This document shows, one piece after another, positions 27,056 through 34,522 of a stretch of DNA of 64,000 nt. Source of the stretch: Palleronia aestuarii (GTDB lineage Bacteria > Pseudomonadota > Alphaproteobacteria > Rhodobacterales > Rhodobacteraceae); NCBI RefSeq assembly GCF_003253995.1, contig NZ_QKZL01000002.1:124001-188000 (forward strand). The letters run 5' to 3'. The notes below the pieces were generated by a model. That model ran no database searches and was not told the DNA's origin. It worked only from the letters and a program-made list of their open reading frames with translations. Position numbers and translations under genes: made by a program. Every line of letters starts with the position of its first letter. The first letter of the stretch is position 1.

Positions 27056-27496
27056 CTATAGCCGGGAAGCGGTCTGCTCGGGCGTCGACCACATCTTCTC
27101 GAGCTGATAGAAATCGCGCACTTCGGGCCGGAACACATGGACGATCACGTCGCCCGTGTCGATCAGGACCCAATCGCCGCCATCCTTGCCCTCGATCTTG
27201 CTCGAATGCGCATGATCGCGTTTGAGACGATCGACGAGCTTCTCGCAGATGGCGCCGACCTGTCGCGACGACCGGCCGGAACAGATCACCATGTAATCGG
27301 CCATCTGCGTCTTGCCGCGCAGATCGATCTGCACGACATCCACGGCCTGATCGTCATCGAGTGACTTGAGGATAAGCTGCAACAGCTCTTCGCTGGTCAG
27401 CGAGCGATCGGGCGCGGTCAACGCGGACCCCGGACCTTCTGCGACCGTGCCGGCGGTCGCGATCTGGATGAGAGACAGGACATCGTCCTCCTTCAC
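27056..27496 (-). CDS. rsfS: Ribosomal silencing factor RsfS
   Basis: RsfS binds ribosomal protein L14 and blocks joining of the subunits under starvation. The core is clear: VDVVQIDLRGKTQMADYMVICSG, then SSKIEGKDGGDWVLIDTGDVIVHVF and RPEVRDFYQLEKMW. The start is uncertain. I use GTG at 27496, but a TTG at 27421 (giving 121 residues) is closer to the conserved part. A strong AAGGAGG lies at 27486-27492, inside the GTG-started frame, and points to an ATG that is out of frame and reads only 21 codons, ending in a TGA that overlaps the TTG. It precedes rlmH. Confidence 0.85.
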   Translation of the reverse strand: MKEDDVLSLIQIATAGTVAEGPGSALTAPDRSLTSEELLQLILKSLDDDQAVDVVQIDLRGKTQMADYMVICSGRSSRQVGAICEKLVDRLKRDHAHSSKIEGKDGGDWVLIDTGDVIVHVFRPEVRDFYQLEKMWSTPEQTASRL

Positions 27497-27575
27497 TGAA
27501 CGCCGTTCGGCCACGGCGCGGGCATGAGGTGAACATAAACCCTCCGGGTCGCGATTCCAACTCGCGAGCGCGAGA

Positions 27576-27601
27576 GGAACCGGGTTGATCGTTTCAGGGT
27601 T
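27576..27601 (+). promoter_or_regulatory. Candidate EcfG-type promoter, one mismatch
   Basis: GGAAC at 27576-27580 is followed after 17 nt by GGTT at 27598-27601, one base off the EcfG consensus -10 CGTT. It lies 29 nt before the ATG of the DUF2945 gene. Its placement within the stress island and the similar one-mismatch element at 29807 support it, but the -10 change lowers confidence. Confidence 0.45.
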
Positions 27602-27630
27602 TCGCCTCGAACGACAATCGGAGGCCTGGG

Positions 27631-27840
27631 ATGGCAAAGTATCAGATCGGCGAAAAGGTCGAGTGGAACTGGGGCAACGGCACGGGAAGCGGAAAGATCA
27701 CGGAGCGCTTCACGGAGAAGGTGACCCGCACGATCAAGGGCTCGGAGATCACGAGGGATGCGTCGGACGACGAACCCGCGTATATGATCGAGCAGGATGA
27801 TGGCGATTGCGTACTGAAATCCGCCTCGGAACTGAACTGA
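27631..27840 (+). CDS. DUF2945 (HVA1 TUDOR-like) small protein
   Basis: This 69-residue protein matches the DUF2945 / hypervirulence-associated TUDOR-like family: it begins MAKYQIGEKVEWNWGNGTG and contains GKITERFTEKVTRTIKGSEITR and a C-terminal DCVLKSASEL. The fold is a small beta barrel of unknown ligand. A GGAGG ribosome-binding site precedes the ATG. The gene lies directly upstream of the brkB-like gene (26-nt gap) and behind a candidate EcfG promoter, so a stress-related role is inferred from context only. Confidence 0.85.
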   Translation: MAKYQIGEKVEWNWGNGTGSGKITERFTEKVTRTIKGSEITRDASDDEPAYMIEQDDGDCVLKSASELN

Positions 27841-27866
27841 CGTTCGTCGCCGACGCGGAGAGTGGG

Positions 27867-28793
27867 ATGGGTGGGTATGTGAGACAGCAATGGAATTGGC
27901 GTCTGTGGTGGTCGGCCGCAAAGGGTGTGTTCAACGAGTCGAACACCAACAACCTCGCCCTGATCTCTGCCGGGGTCGCTTTCTACGGGATGCTCGCAAT
28001 CTTCCCCACCGTCGCTGCCGTAATCGCGATCTGGGGCTTCTTCGCGAACCCCATCGAGGTTCAGGACGAGATCGAGCTTCTGCGCGGCTTCATGCCCGGT
28101 GATGCTTATGCCATCGTGGACCAGCAGGTATCCACTCTCGTGTCGGCGAATTCGAGCACGCTCGGCTGGGCGACCGCGCTGTCCCTCGCCGCGGCACTCT
28201 GGTCGTCACGCGCCGGCGTGGCTTCCCTCATAACCGGATTGAATGCCATCTATCGGGAGAAGAACCGCATCGGCGTTCGCCAGATCGCGGCGGCCTTCGG
28301 CGTAACGTTCCTCCTAATCGGCGTGGCGCTCGTAGCGCTTTGCTGCGTCGTGATCCTGCCGATCGTGCTCAATTTCCTACCACTCGGCCCGCTGACGACG
28401 CTGCTCGTGGCGAGCGTGCGATGGGTGGTGGCACTCGGCGTCCTCATCGTGGCGCTGGGGGTCGTCTACCGATTCGGACCCAACCGGCGGCGGGCGCGGA
28501 CCGGATGGCTGACGCCGGGAGCACTCGTTGCCGTGATCATCTGGGGCGCGATCTCCTGGGCGTTCTCGTTCTACATCTCGAATTTCGGCAACTACAACGA
28601 GATCTACGGCACGCTCGGGGCCGTTATGGCGCTTCTGATGTGGCTCTATCTGAGCGCTTTTTCCGTCCTTCTCGGCGCGTCGCTCAACGCCGAACTGGAA
28701 TTGCGCACGAAAGAGGACACGACCGTGGGTTCGGAGCGTCCGATGGGACAGCGGCGGGCGACCGTCGCCGACAGCTACGTTTCCGACAGTTGA
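27867..28793 (+). CDS. YihY/BrkB-family inner-membrane protein
   Basis: This 308-residue protein has about six membrane helices. The typical BrkB/YihY pieces are AKGVFNESNTNNLALISAGVAFYGMLAIFPTV-like start (about residues 13-45), SSRAGVASLITGLNAIY in the middle, and NFGNYNEIYGTLGAVMALLMW-like end. Members of the family have been called ribonuclease BN or virulence factor BrkB, but a transporter role is more likely and no substrate is settled. ATG at 27867 follows a GTGGG stretch. It is probably co-transcribed with the DUF2945 gene. Confidence 0.9.
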   Translation: MGGYVRQQWNWRLWWSAAKGVFNESNTNNLALISAGVAFYGMLAIFPTVAAVIAIWGFFANPIEVQDEIELLRGFMPGDAYAIVDQQVSTLVSANSSTLGWATALSLAAALWSSRAGVASLITGLNAIYREKNRIGVRQIAAAFGVTFLLIGVALVALCCVVILPIVLNFLPLGPLTTLLVASVRWVVALGVLIVALGVVYRFGPNRRRARTGWLTPGALVAVIIWGAISWAFSFYISNFGNYNEIYGTLGAVMALLMWLYLSAFSVLLGASLNAELELRTKEDTTVGSERPMGQRRATVADSYVSDS

Positions 28794-28818
28794 CCGACCG
28801 AATTGTCGTAGCGCGGCG

Positions 28819-29190
28819 TCAGCGACGTCGCCTCACGCCCCGGCCAGCATTCAACCCCCAGAGAAACGCGCTGATCAGTCCGGCAGATGTCAGCCCGGTC
28901 GGCGGAGGCGCCATGCGGGGGTCGGCCATGCGTTGCGCTGCCTCACGCGGAACGACGCGGGGCGGAATTCGCGAGAAGGCGAGGATACAGAACCCGAGCC
29001 CGCAGAAGATCACGGCAAGAACCAGTGCAGCGGCGAGAGGTCCATAGGCCCGGTCGAGCAGAATCCAGATCGCGGCCACCATGAACCCGGCTCCGATCAG
29101 GAGGCATACCCCGCCAATCGACCCGAACACGGCGCGCCGCGCGACAAGACGCGCCGTGAGGCGCGCCTGGAGCAGAGGTCCCGCGAGCAT
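28819..29190 (-). CDS. Holin-like DUF1469/phage holin superfamily membrane protein
   Basis: This 123-residue protein has two membrane helices (about residues 22-42 and 50-72: FGSIGGVCLLIGAGFMVAAIW and LAAALVLAVIFCGLGFCILAF) and a proline- and arginine-rich cytoplasmic tail ending RGVRRRR. The layout resembles small 'phage holin family / DUF1469' proteins, which in bacteria often sit beside DUF883 genes. There is no phage context here. It starts 6 nt after the DUF883 gene and is in the same operon. Function unknown. Confidence 0.75.
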   Translation of the reverse strand: MLAGPLLQARLTARLVARRAVFGSIGGVCLLIGAGFMVAAIWILLDRAYGPLAAALVLAVIFCGLGFCILAFSRIPPRVVPREAAQRMADPRMAPPPTGLTSAGLISAFLWGLNAGRGVRRRR

Positions 29191-29196
29191 TATCTA

Positions 29197-29499
29197 TCAG
29201 CGCCGGTTCAGCAATCCGACGAGCAGACCGATCCCGGCCGCGATTCCGAGCGCGGTCGCCGGATTGGCACGCACATATTGCTCGATCTCGTCCACCTTGC
29301 CTTCGGCCCGGTCCCGCACATAAGCCGCCTGGTCTTCCGCCTGGCTGCGAAGCTGCCGACCCTTGGCACGACCGAGATCCCCGATCGTCTCCGTAAGGCG
29401 GCTGATATCGGTCTTGAGAAGCTCGACCTGACGCGAGAGATCCTCTGTGGTCGGATCGGTCTTCATGACGGTTGCGTCGGGCTTGGCGGATTGGGCCAT
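29197..29499 (-). CDS. DUF883 (ElaB/YqjD) family membrane-anchored protein
   Basis: This 100-residue protein has a long amphipathic helix (about residues 15-75, rich in Lys, Glu, Arg and Gln) and one C-terminal membrane helix with glycine spacing (NPATALGIAAGIGLLVGLLNRR), the YqjD/ElaB pattern. E. coli YqjD and ElaB anchor to the inner membrane and bind ribosomes in stationary phase; whether that applies here is unknown. A strong CAGGAGG site precedes the ATG. It leads the two-gene operon with the holin-like gene. Confidence 0.88.
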   Translation of the reverse strand: MAQSAKPDATVMKTDPTTEDLSRQVELLKTDISRLTETIGDLGRAKGRQLRSQAEDQAAYVRDRAEGKVDEIEQYVRANPATALGIAAGIGLLVGLLNRR

Positions 29500-29586
29500 G
29501 GATGCCTCCTGAGCGTTCTGGTTACCCCACCAATACCCACGAAGCCCGCGAGGTTCCAGTACGCAAACGATCCCCCTCGCGACCGA

Positions 29587-29751
29587 TCAAGGAGCTTTCT
29601 TGGAAGCAATACCGTCGGCTGCGAGGCTCGACTTCGGCGCGTTCGGATCCTGCCTGCGATTTTCCGTATGTTGCTTGCTTCGAAGGGCAAGCACCAGAAC
29701 GACCAGAAGGGTGATGAGTGCGAGAAGCGGTATAAGCCAGGCGAAGTCCAT
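29587..29751 (-). CDS. Small one-helix membrane protein (54 residues), unknown
   Basis: The frame begins MDFAWLIPLLALITLLVVLV and ends DGIASKKAP. It has one strong N-terminal membrane helix (residues about 4-23) and a polar, basic tail, and I do not recognise the family. Support for a real gene is good: AGGAG lies seven bases before the ATG, and an exact EcfG-type promoter (GGAAC-N16-CGTT) lies 30 nt upstream. An overlapping longer frame on the same strand, starting a few bases earlier with MHHG, lacks ribosome-binding spacing. It is probably a stress-induced envelope micro-protein, by inference from the promoter. Confidence 0.65.
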   Translation of the reverse strand: MDFAWLIPLLALITLLVVLVLALRSKQHTENRRQDPNAPKSSLAADGIASKKAP

Positions 29752-29780
29752 GATGCATCTCCTAACGTCAAGCTAACTTG

Positions 29781-29805
29781 AACGTCACTCTAGCCGGTCG
29801 GTTCC
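29781..29805 (-). promoter_or_regulatory. EcfG-type promoter of the 54-residue membrane protein
   Basis: On the minus strand GGAAC (29805-29801) is followed after exactly 16 nt by CGTT (29784-29781), an exact match to the alphaproteobacterial general stress sigma factor promoter. The -10 lies 30 nt before the ATG at 29751. Its -35 sits back to back with the -35 of the divergent element at 29807, forming the palindrome GGTTCCGGGAACC. Confidence 0.8.
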
Positions 29806-29806
29806 G

Positions 29807-29831
29807 GGAACCCACATCAGCAATGCGGGTT
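29807..29831 (+). promoter_or_regulatory. Candidate EcfG-type promoter of the PRC-barrel gene
   Basis: GGAAC at 29807-29811 is followed after 16 nt by GGTT at 29828-29831 (consensus CGTT, one mismatch). The -10 is 20 nt before the ATG at 29851. It is divergent from, and shares a palindromic -35 region with, the exact promoter on the other strand. Confidence 0.55.
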
Positions 29832-29850
29832 TTCCTGCAGAGGTGCAATA

Positions 29851-30438
29851 ATGTCCAATTCCCTGAAGGCTCTTCTCGGCGCCACAGCGCATACCGAAGA
29901 GGGCGATTTTCCGATCATCGAGCTTTTCTACCGTCCAGAAGACCGCAGGCTGCGGTATGCCGCGATCGATATTGGCGGTTGGCTCGACCACCGCGAAGTG
30001 CTGGTCTCTCTCGATCGGTTCGGTGCTCTAGACGGTGAAAGCTGGCCCGTCCATCTGGATCGCGAAGGTCTTGAGGCGGCGCCGCGATGGCTCGATGCAC
30101 CGAGCGAGCCGTCGATCCTGCCGCCGATCGTCGTGGGCCCCTTCGGCAGCACTTTCTCACCGCTACTGATGGAGGCACAACTTTTGGAATCCGCCGAGGA
30201 AAGTCAGCCGCAGGAGACGAGCGCGCTCGACGGTCGGTCGCGGATCCTCGACATGGACCGCGCCAGCCCCTGGATTGGAACGGACGCCTTCGACGATACC
30301 GGGCGCCTCGGGGAGATTGCGGACGTGATGCTGTCAGACGAGCTCGTTTTCATCTCCGTGCTGCTCGACGACGAACGGGAATTGTCGCTCGACCGATTGC
30401 GGCGGCGGGCGGACCAGGGTCACCTCCTCTTCGACTGA
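29851..30438 (+). CDS. PRC-barrel-like domain protein
   Basis: This 195-residue cytoplasmic protein seems to hold two PRC-barrel-like units. The first (about residues 1-60) contains DRRLRYAAIDIGGWLDHREVL, a typical PRC-barrel beta strand pair; the second (about 130-195) reads SPWIGTDAFDDTGRLGEIADVML. The domain occurs in the photosynthetic reaction centre H subunit and in RimM and many stress proteins, so the name says little about the job. A candidate EcfG promoter lies just upstream, suggesting induction by general stress. Confidence 0.75.
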   Translation: MSNSLKALLGATAHTEEGDFPIIELFYRPEDRRLRYAAIDIGGWLDHREVLVSLDRFGALDGESWPVHLDREGLEAAPRWLDAPSEPSILPPIVVGPFGSTFSPLLMEAQLLESAEESQPQETSALDGRSRILDMDRASPWIGTDAFDDTGRLGEIADVMLSDELVFISVLLDDERELSLDRLRRRADQGHLLFD

Positions 30439-30463
30439 GGCGCTCGCCGCACTCCCAGGGCGT

Positions 30464-32014
30464 TCAGACCATCTCATCCGGGATAATGGGCAGTGCCCGG
30501 CCGAAATCCTCCGCCGCGTCGAGGTCGTAAGGGAGCAAAAATCCCTCTCGATCCTCCGGCGATCGGGCAGCGTCCTGCCGAGCGCGCGTCCGCACCTGTT
30601 CGACGAGGGACGCGTTCATGTCGACCGGCGTTTCGGGCAGCCAGTGCGCGATGGCACGGCTGAGAACATGCTCCGCAAACCCCTCGTCGCGTGTCATGAG
30701 ACCAGCTTCCGTGTCCCAGCGCAGCGACCTCCCGTTCAGGTTGGCCGACGAGACAAGTACGGCCCGGCGATCGAAGACGCAGAGCTTCGCATGGACGTAG
30801 ATCAGCGGTGCGCCGTAATGCCTGTCGCGGTGGCCCTCCCGGCCCGGACCGGCCGACCGCCGCTGTGCGGGCGCGGCGAAATAGACGCGGTCCCCGAACG
30901 CGTCCTGCACCTTCCGTACGCAGTGGGCCTGCAGATACTCCCCGTATCGCGCGTCGAGCTTCTTTCGTCCTTCGAAAGCGACGACTTCCGGCGCGGCGGG
31001 CAGGATCATCAGAAGCTCGAGTTCCGGCGCACGAATAGCCGCCTCGACGAGCGCGTCCGCGACGGATTTGTCGCGGAAAAACTGGGTCTCGAGGTAAACG
31101 AAGGAGGAGGCCGCCCCGATCTGAGAATGTAGTTCCTCCCTGATCTCGGACCGGACCGGAACGGGAGAAAGGCGCAGAATCGGATTGTTCCTACAAGCCG
31201 ACACCGTTGTCAGGAACGCAGGGTCCGGCTTGGGCGGGTCGCACCGTCCTTCGGTGACCTCGATGAGAGTATTGAGATGATCCTCCGCCGCTGCCGCCTC
31301 CGGGCCTGACCGGATGAGCTGGATATCATGCCATGTTTCCCGCCCCGGCCTTTCATGATCCAGAGTGTCGTACCGGCGCGGATTGAGATCGAGGCCACCG
31401 ACATAGAGCGTCTCGCCATCGATCACCGCCAGCTTCTGATGATGCGTGACGGGGAAAAGATCGGGCGCGGCACGGCGGCCGATCCGCAACTTTTCGTCCT
31501 CCCCCTCCTCGAGCCAGCGACGCAGGCCGGGCTGATCGCGAAACGCGGCCCTCCTGCGCTCGGGCGACATCGCGTTCAACCCCTCGAGAACCTCCTTGAG
31601 CTCGGAATGAACCTTCGGCCAGAGAGCGATCTTCGCAAGCTTGCCCGCGCGGGTCGGGTGCATCCCGGCGATCACCCGCAATCTCGCATCGGGCCCCGCG
31701 ATTTCCGCCGCGGCATAGAGCTTTCGCATGTTCGACCACGTTTGCCGATGCATGTCCGGCATGATGATCGGATCGAAATCGGTCAGGAGCAGGTCCACCG
31801 CCACACCCCGTCGCAGGACGTGAACGAGGAGGTCGAACCAGTCCGCACCGATCTTGCGACCCATCTCGGATCGGAGCTTTGTCGATGGATCGAAGATACG
31901 GAATCCAGCGACGATCCGGCGTCGCGCCGCGAGCGCCGCCTCCTCGAAAGCCGGAAAGGCCTCTTCCGCGGTCAAGAGCAGGCGAACGCTCGCGGCGCCG
32001 GGCGGACCGTCCAT
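30464..32014 (-). CDS. Phospholipase D family protein
   Basis: This 516-residue protein has two HxKxxxxD (HKD) motifs: HHQKLAVIDGETLYVGGLDLN (about residue 191) and HAKLCVFDRRAVLVSSANLN (about residue 406). Both halves of the active site are therefore present, as in cardiolipin synthase-like and PLD phosphatidyl-transferases. I see no signal peptide. Its start overlaps the stop of the histidine kinase (TGATG), which places it in the nepR-ecfG operon and suggests lipid remodelling during general stress. The substrate (phospholipid or otherwise) is not shown by the sequence. Confidence 0.88.
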   Translation of the reverse strand: MDGPPGAASVRLLLTAEEAFPAFEEAALAARRRIVAGFRIFDPSTKLRSEMGRKIGADWFDLLVHVLRRGVAVDLLLTDFDPIIMPDMHRQTWSNMRKLYAAAEIAGPDARLRVIAGMHPTRAGKLAKIALWPKVHSELKEVLEGLNAMSPERRRAAFRDQPGLRRWLEEGEDEKLRIGRRAAPDLFPVTHHQKLAVIDGETLYVGGLDLNPRRYDTLDHERPGRETWHDIQLIRSGPEAAAAEDHLNTLIEVTEGRCDPPKPDPAFLTTVSACRNNPILRLSPVPVRSEIREELHSQIGAASSFVYLETQFFRDKSVADALVEAAIRAPELELLMILPAAPEVVAFEGRKKLDARYGEYLQAHCVRKVQDAFGDRVYFAAPAQRRSAGPGREGHRDRHYGAPLIYVHAKLCVFDRRAVLVSSANLNGRSLRWDTEAGLMTRDEGFAEHVLSRAIAHWLPETPVDMNASLVEQVRTRARQDAARSPEDREGFLLPYDLDAAEDFGRALPIIPDEMV

Positions 32015-33747
32015 CAGGCAGCCTCGCCGAAATCGCTCGGCTGGAATTCCACTTCAACGACGAAGCTGTCATCTTGCGGACCGATACGGGCAACGGCATC
32101 GAGTTGAAGCACGAACGCCCCCATCAACTGGGTCCCGAGACCGGAGGACTCGCCCCTCTCGATCTCCTGCATCGGTGTCTGCGTGGAATTCACGACGCGC
32201 AGGACCACGTTGCCGCTTTCCTCGTAACGCAGCGACAGCTTGATCCAGGGAGGACCGTCGGGCGGCGTTCCGACGTACTTGATGGCATTGGTGATCGTCT
32301 CCGTCACGAGAAGCGAAAGCGGCACGGCCTGGTCGGGATAGAGGATGACGGGTTCGACGTCGACCTCGAGCTTTACGCCGCGATCCTCGAGATCGGAGGT
32401 CCGGATCACGTGTTCGATGAGATCGGCGATCAGGCGCTCGGAATCGACGCGTGACAGCACACTCGCCTGATAGAGATTGCGGTGGATTGTTGCGAGACCC
32501 ATGACGCGTTCCTGCATCCGCTTGAGGATGGCCCGGGTTTCTGGCGCAGGCGACTTGCGCACCTGCATGTTGATCATCGAGGAAATGAGCTGAAGGTTGT
32601 TTTTCACCCTGTGGTGCACTTCCTTCAGCAACACGTCTTTCTCGTGAATGCTGTTCTCCAGATCCGCCTCGTCGCGGACGATCCGTTCGGTCAGCAGATG
32701 GAACGCGTCCGAAACTTCGCGAAGTTCACTGGGGATATCGCCGTCACCATCCGGTGCCAGTATCCGACGGTTCATCGTAAAGGCCCGGATCCGTTGGCGC
32801 AGAAGCCGGATATGGCGCACGACGAGCCTGTGAACCGCGAAGTAAGCGACGCCGATGCTGACGAGCCACATGAGAAGCGGGAAGAGGAGCGCCGATGCCG
32901 CGGTAAGACCACCTGTTCGGACGGCACTGGGACGCCAGATCGACATGGCGAAGATTTCGCCAGGTATCAGCGGTGCGATGGTATAGAAACGCCGCTCTCC
33001 GTCGTTCGCCCGAACTTCGAACGACGCCTGCGACGACGTCGTGAGTTCGGCGAGCGAAAGCGCGTTCGGCATAGATCCCGCGATATCGATATCCGGATCG
33101 GACGTCCATTCGGAGAGCAGATCGCCCTGATCGTTGTAGGTCAACGTGACGAGCGGAAGGGGCGAATTTTCCGTGGCGCGCTGAACTTCCAACGGCTCCT
33201 GCGGGATCGAGAACACGACATATCCCTGCCGCACGCCGTCGATGTAGACCGGTTGTGTGACGGCGACGACGTTCCGTTTCGAGATCGTTCCGGGCACGGC
33301 CACAATGAGACCCGTATCGAGCCCTGATTGCTCGATGTGGAGCTGTGCTTCGGAAAAATCCTCCCCCACGGCAGCCGAACCGCAGAGCAGGATGCCTTCC
33401 TGATCGACATATCCCCCGAACGAGACCGCATCGTTGGAATTGACGAACTGTTCCACGTGCCGCGAACATCCCGGCAGGTCGTCGAGCAGGAGAGGAACGA
33501 GCGCGGCGGTGACGCGCGCCGCGCCGCGGATCCGCAGGATATCCTCGCGTTCCGAATTGGCCGCCGAAATCGTCATACCAGCCAACGCCGCTTCGGCGTT
33601 GCTGTCCGCTTCGTCGATCACACGATAGGTCTGGACCATCGCGATGATGCCGATCGGAAGAAGCGCAAGACCTAGAAGCGCGACCAACCTTACGTCAAGT
33701 CGGTCGAGGCCATCTATTCCGCGTCCTCCCGGCAGCACGGGGCTCAC
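32014..33747 (-). CDS. HisKA_2-type membrane sensor histidine kinase, PhyK-like
   Basis: This 577-residue kinase has an N-terminal membrane helix (LVALLGLALLPIGIIAMV), a periplasmic sensor of about 220 residues, a second helix (ALLFPLLMWLVSIGVAYF) and a HAMP-like linker. The H-box is EVHHRVKNNLQLISSMINMQ with His378 as likely phosphoacceptor. The ATP-binding domain follows (N-box TETITNAIKYVG; G-box SSGLGTQLMGAF). HisKA_2 kinases such as Caulobacter PhyK phosphorylate PhyR. The GTG start at 33747 overlaps the ecfG stop (GTGA), so coupling to ecfG is tight. The signal is unknown. Confidence 0.9.
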   Translation of the reverse strand: MSPVLPGGRGIDGLDRLDVRLVALLGLALLPIGIIAMVQTYRVIDEADSNAEAALAGMTISAANSEREDILRIRGAARVTAALVPLLLDDLPGCSRHVEQFVNSNDAVSFGGYVDQEGILLCGSAAVGEDFSEAQLHIEQSGLDTGLIVAVPGTISKRNVVAVTQPVYIDGVRQGYVVFSIPQEPLEVQRATENSPLPLVTLTYNDQGDLLSEWTSDPDIDIAGSMPNALSLAELTTSSQASFEVRANDGERRFYTIAPLIPGEIFAMSIWRPSAVRTGGLTAASALLFPLLMWLVSIGVAYFAVHRLVVRHIRLLRQRIRAFTMNRRILAPDGDGDIPSELREVSDAFHLLTERIVRDEADLENSIHEKDVLLKEVHHRVKNNLQLISSMINMQVRKSPAPETRAILKRMQERVMGLATIHRNLYQASVLSRVDSERLIADLIEHVIRTSDLEDRGVKLEVDVEPVILYPDQAVPLSLLVTETITNAIKYVGTPPDGPPWIKLSLRYEESGNVVLRVVNSTQTPMQEIERGESSGLGTQLMGAFVLQLDAVARIGPQDDSFVVEVEFQPSDFGEAA

Positions 33748-34304
33748 CCTTGCCGAGATGTCGAGGCCGTCATCACGGAATCGTTCGTGGTATCGGAGAT
33801 GACCGGGTCCTCGTTCGGGTCGAGGCCCATCAGTTCCGCCAGTTTCCTGCGGCCCCGGTTCGCCCGACTCTTGATCGTGCCGACCGCGACCCCGCACATG
33901 TCGGCCGCTTCTTCATAAGCGAAACCCGACGCACCGACGAGCATCAACGCCTCGCGCTGTTCGTCTGGCAATTTTTCGAACGCCTTGCGAAAATCGTTCA
34001 TCGCGAGCCGCCCGTCATGAGCGGGCTTCTCTGATAATCCGGCCGCCATGACGCCATCTACGTCGGCAACCTCGCGCTTTGCCTTGCGACGGATCGAGTA
34101 GAACGCATTGCGCTGGATCGTGAAGAGCCAGGCCCGGAGGTTGGTGCCGGGCTGGAACTTGTCCATGTTCTTCCACGCCTTCTCGATCGTGTCCTGAACG
34201 AGATCGTCCGCGGCTGCGGAATTGCGCGTAAGCGACATCGCGAACGCTCTGAGCGCTCCAAGATGTTCGACGAGTTCCTCTCTGGGATCTCTATGCTCAT
34301 TCAT
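33744..34304 (-). CDS. ecfG: General stress sigma factor EcfG
   Basis: This 186-residue ECF sigma factor has region 2 (AAADDLVQDTIEKAWKNMDKF, then GTNLRAWLFTIQRNAFYSIRRK) and region 4 (LPDEQREALMLVGASGFAYEEAADMCGVAVGTIKSRANRGRRKL), the EcfG (ECF15) pattern. It should direct RNA polymerase to GGAAC-N16-CGTT promoters after release from NepR. Its ATG overlaps the nepR end by eight bases. It is divergent from phyR, the classical locus layout in alphaproteobacteria. An exact EcfG promoter upstream of nepR means autoregulation. Confidence 0.95.
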   Translation of the reverse strand: MNEHRDPREELVEHLGALRAFAMSLTRNSAAADDLVQDTIEKAWKNMDKFQPGTNLRAWLFTIQRNAFYSIRRKAKREVADVDGVMAAGLSEKPAHDGRLAMNDFRKAFEKLPDEQREALMLVGASGFAYEEAADMCGVAVGTIKSRANRGRRKLAELMGLDPNEDPVISDTTNDSVMTASTSRQG

Positions 34305-34446
34305 CCGGTTTGTCCTGGGCTTTCAGCCGGTCTAGGAGTTCCCTGAAACGGTCCGGGACCTCGTCCGGCTGATCGTCCTTATAAACGCGCCTGAGATTTT
34401 CGTCGATCTGTCGCATGACGTTCGAGCTTTTCTTTTCCTGCGACAT
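34297..34446 (-). CDS. nepR: Anti-sigma factor NepR
   Basis: This 49-residue protein binds and holds EcfG until phosphorylated PhyR takes it away. It begins MSQEKKSSNVMRQIDENLRR and contains the NepR helix pair and linker (LRRVYKDDQPDEVPDRFRELLDRL), which fits the family tightly. It is short, as expected. The ATG at 34446 is preferred: upstream codons in the same frame show no family similarity, and the promoter -10 lies 52 nt upstream. Overlap with ecfG suggests balanced, coupled synthesis. Confidence 0.92.
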   Translation of the reverse strand: MSQEKKSSNVMRQIDENLRRVYKDDQPDEVPDRFRELLDRLKAQDKPDE

Positions 34447-34497
34447 GAGGATTGAAGCCACCTGATTGACTGTTAAATATTCCACTGAACGGGAACA

Positions 34498-34522
34498 AAC
34501 GCCACGATGCGGTGAATGTTCC
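34498..34522 (-). promoter_or_regulatory. EcfG-type promoter of nepR-ecfG
   Basis: On the minus strand GGAAC (34522-34518) is followed after exactly 16 nt by CGTT (34501-34498). This matches the general stress sigma factor consensus exactly and sits in the phyR/nepR intergenic region, 52 nt before the nepR ATG. It should let EcfG amplify its own operon, including the kinase and phospholipase genes behind it. No equally good element points at phyR. Confidence 0.88.

Noticed and set aside
29533-29557. GGAAC upstream of the DUF883 gene as a further EcfG promoter
   Set aside because: The -35 is present (minus strand 29557-29553) but at 16-17 nt the -10 reads GTAT or TATT, too far from CGTT.
29522-29758. 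Longer minus-strand frame (MHHGLR...) over the 54-residue gene
   Set aside because: AGGAG is too close to its start, its sequence is low-complexity shadow type, and the shorter frame has a clear membrane helix with good spacing.
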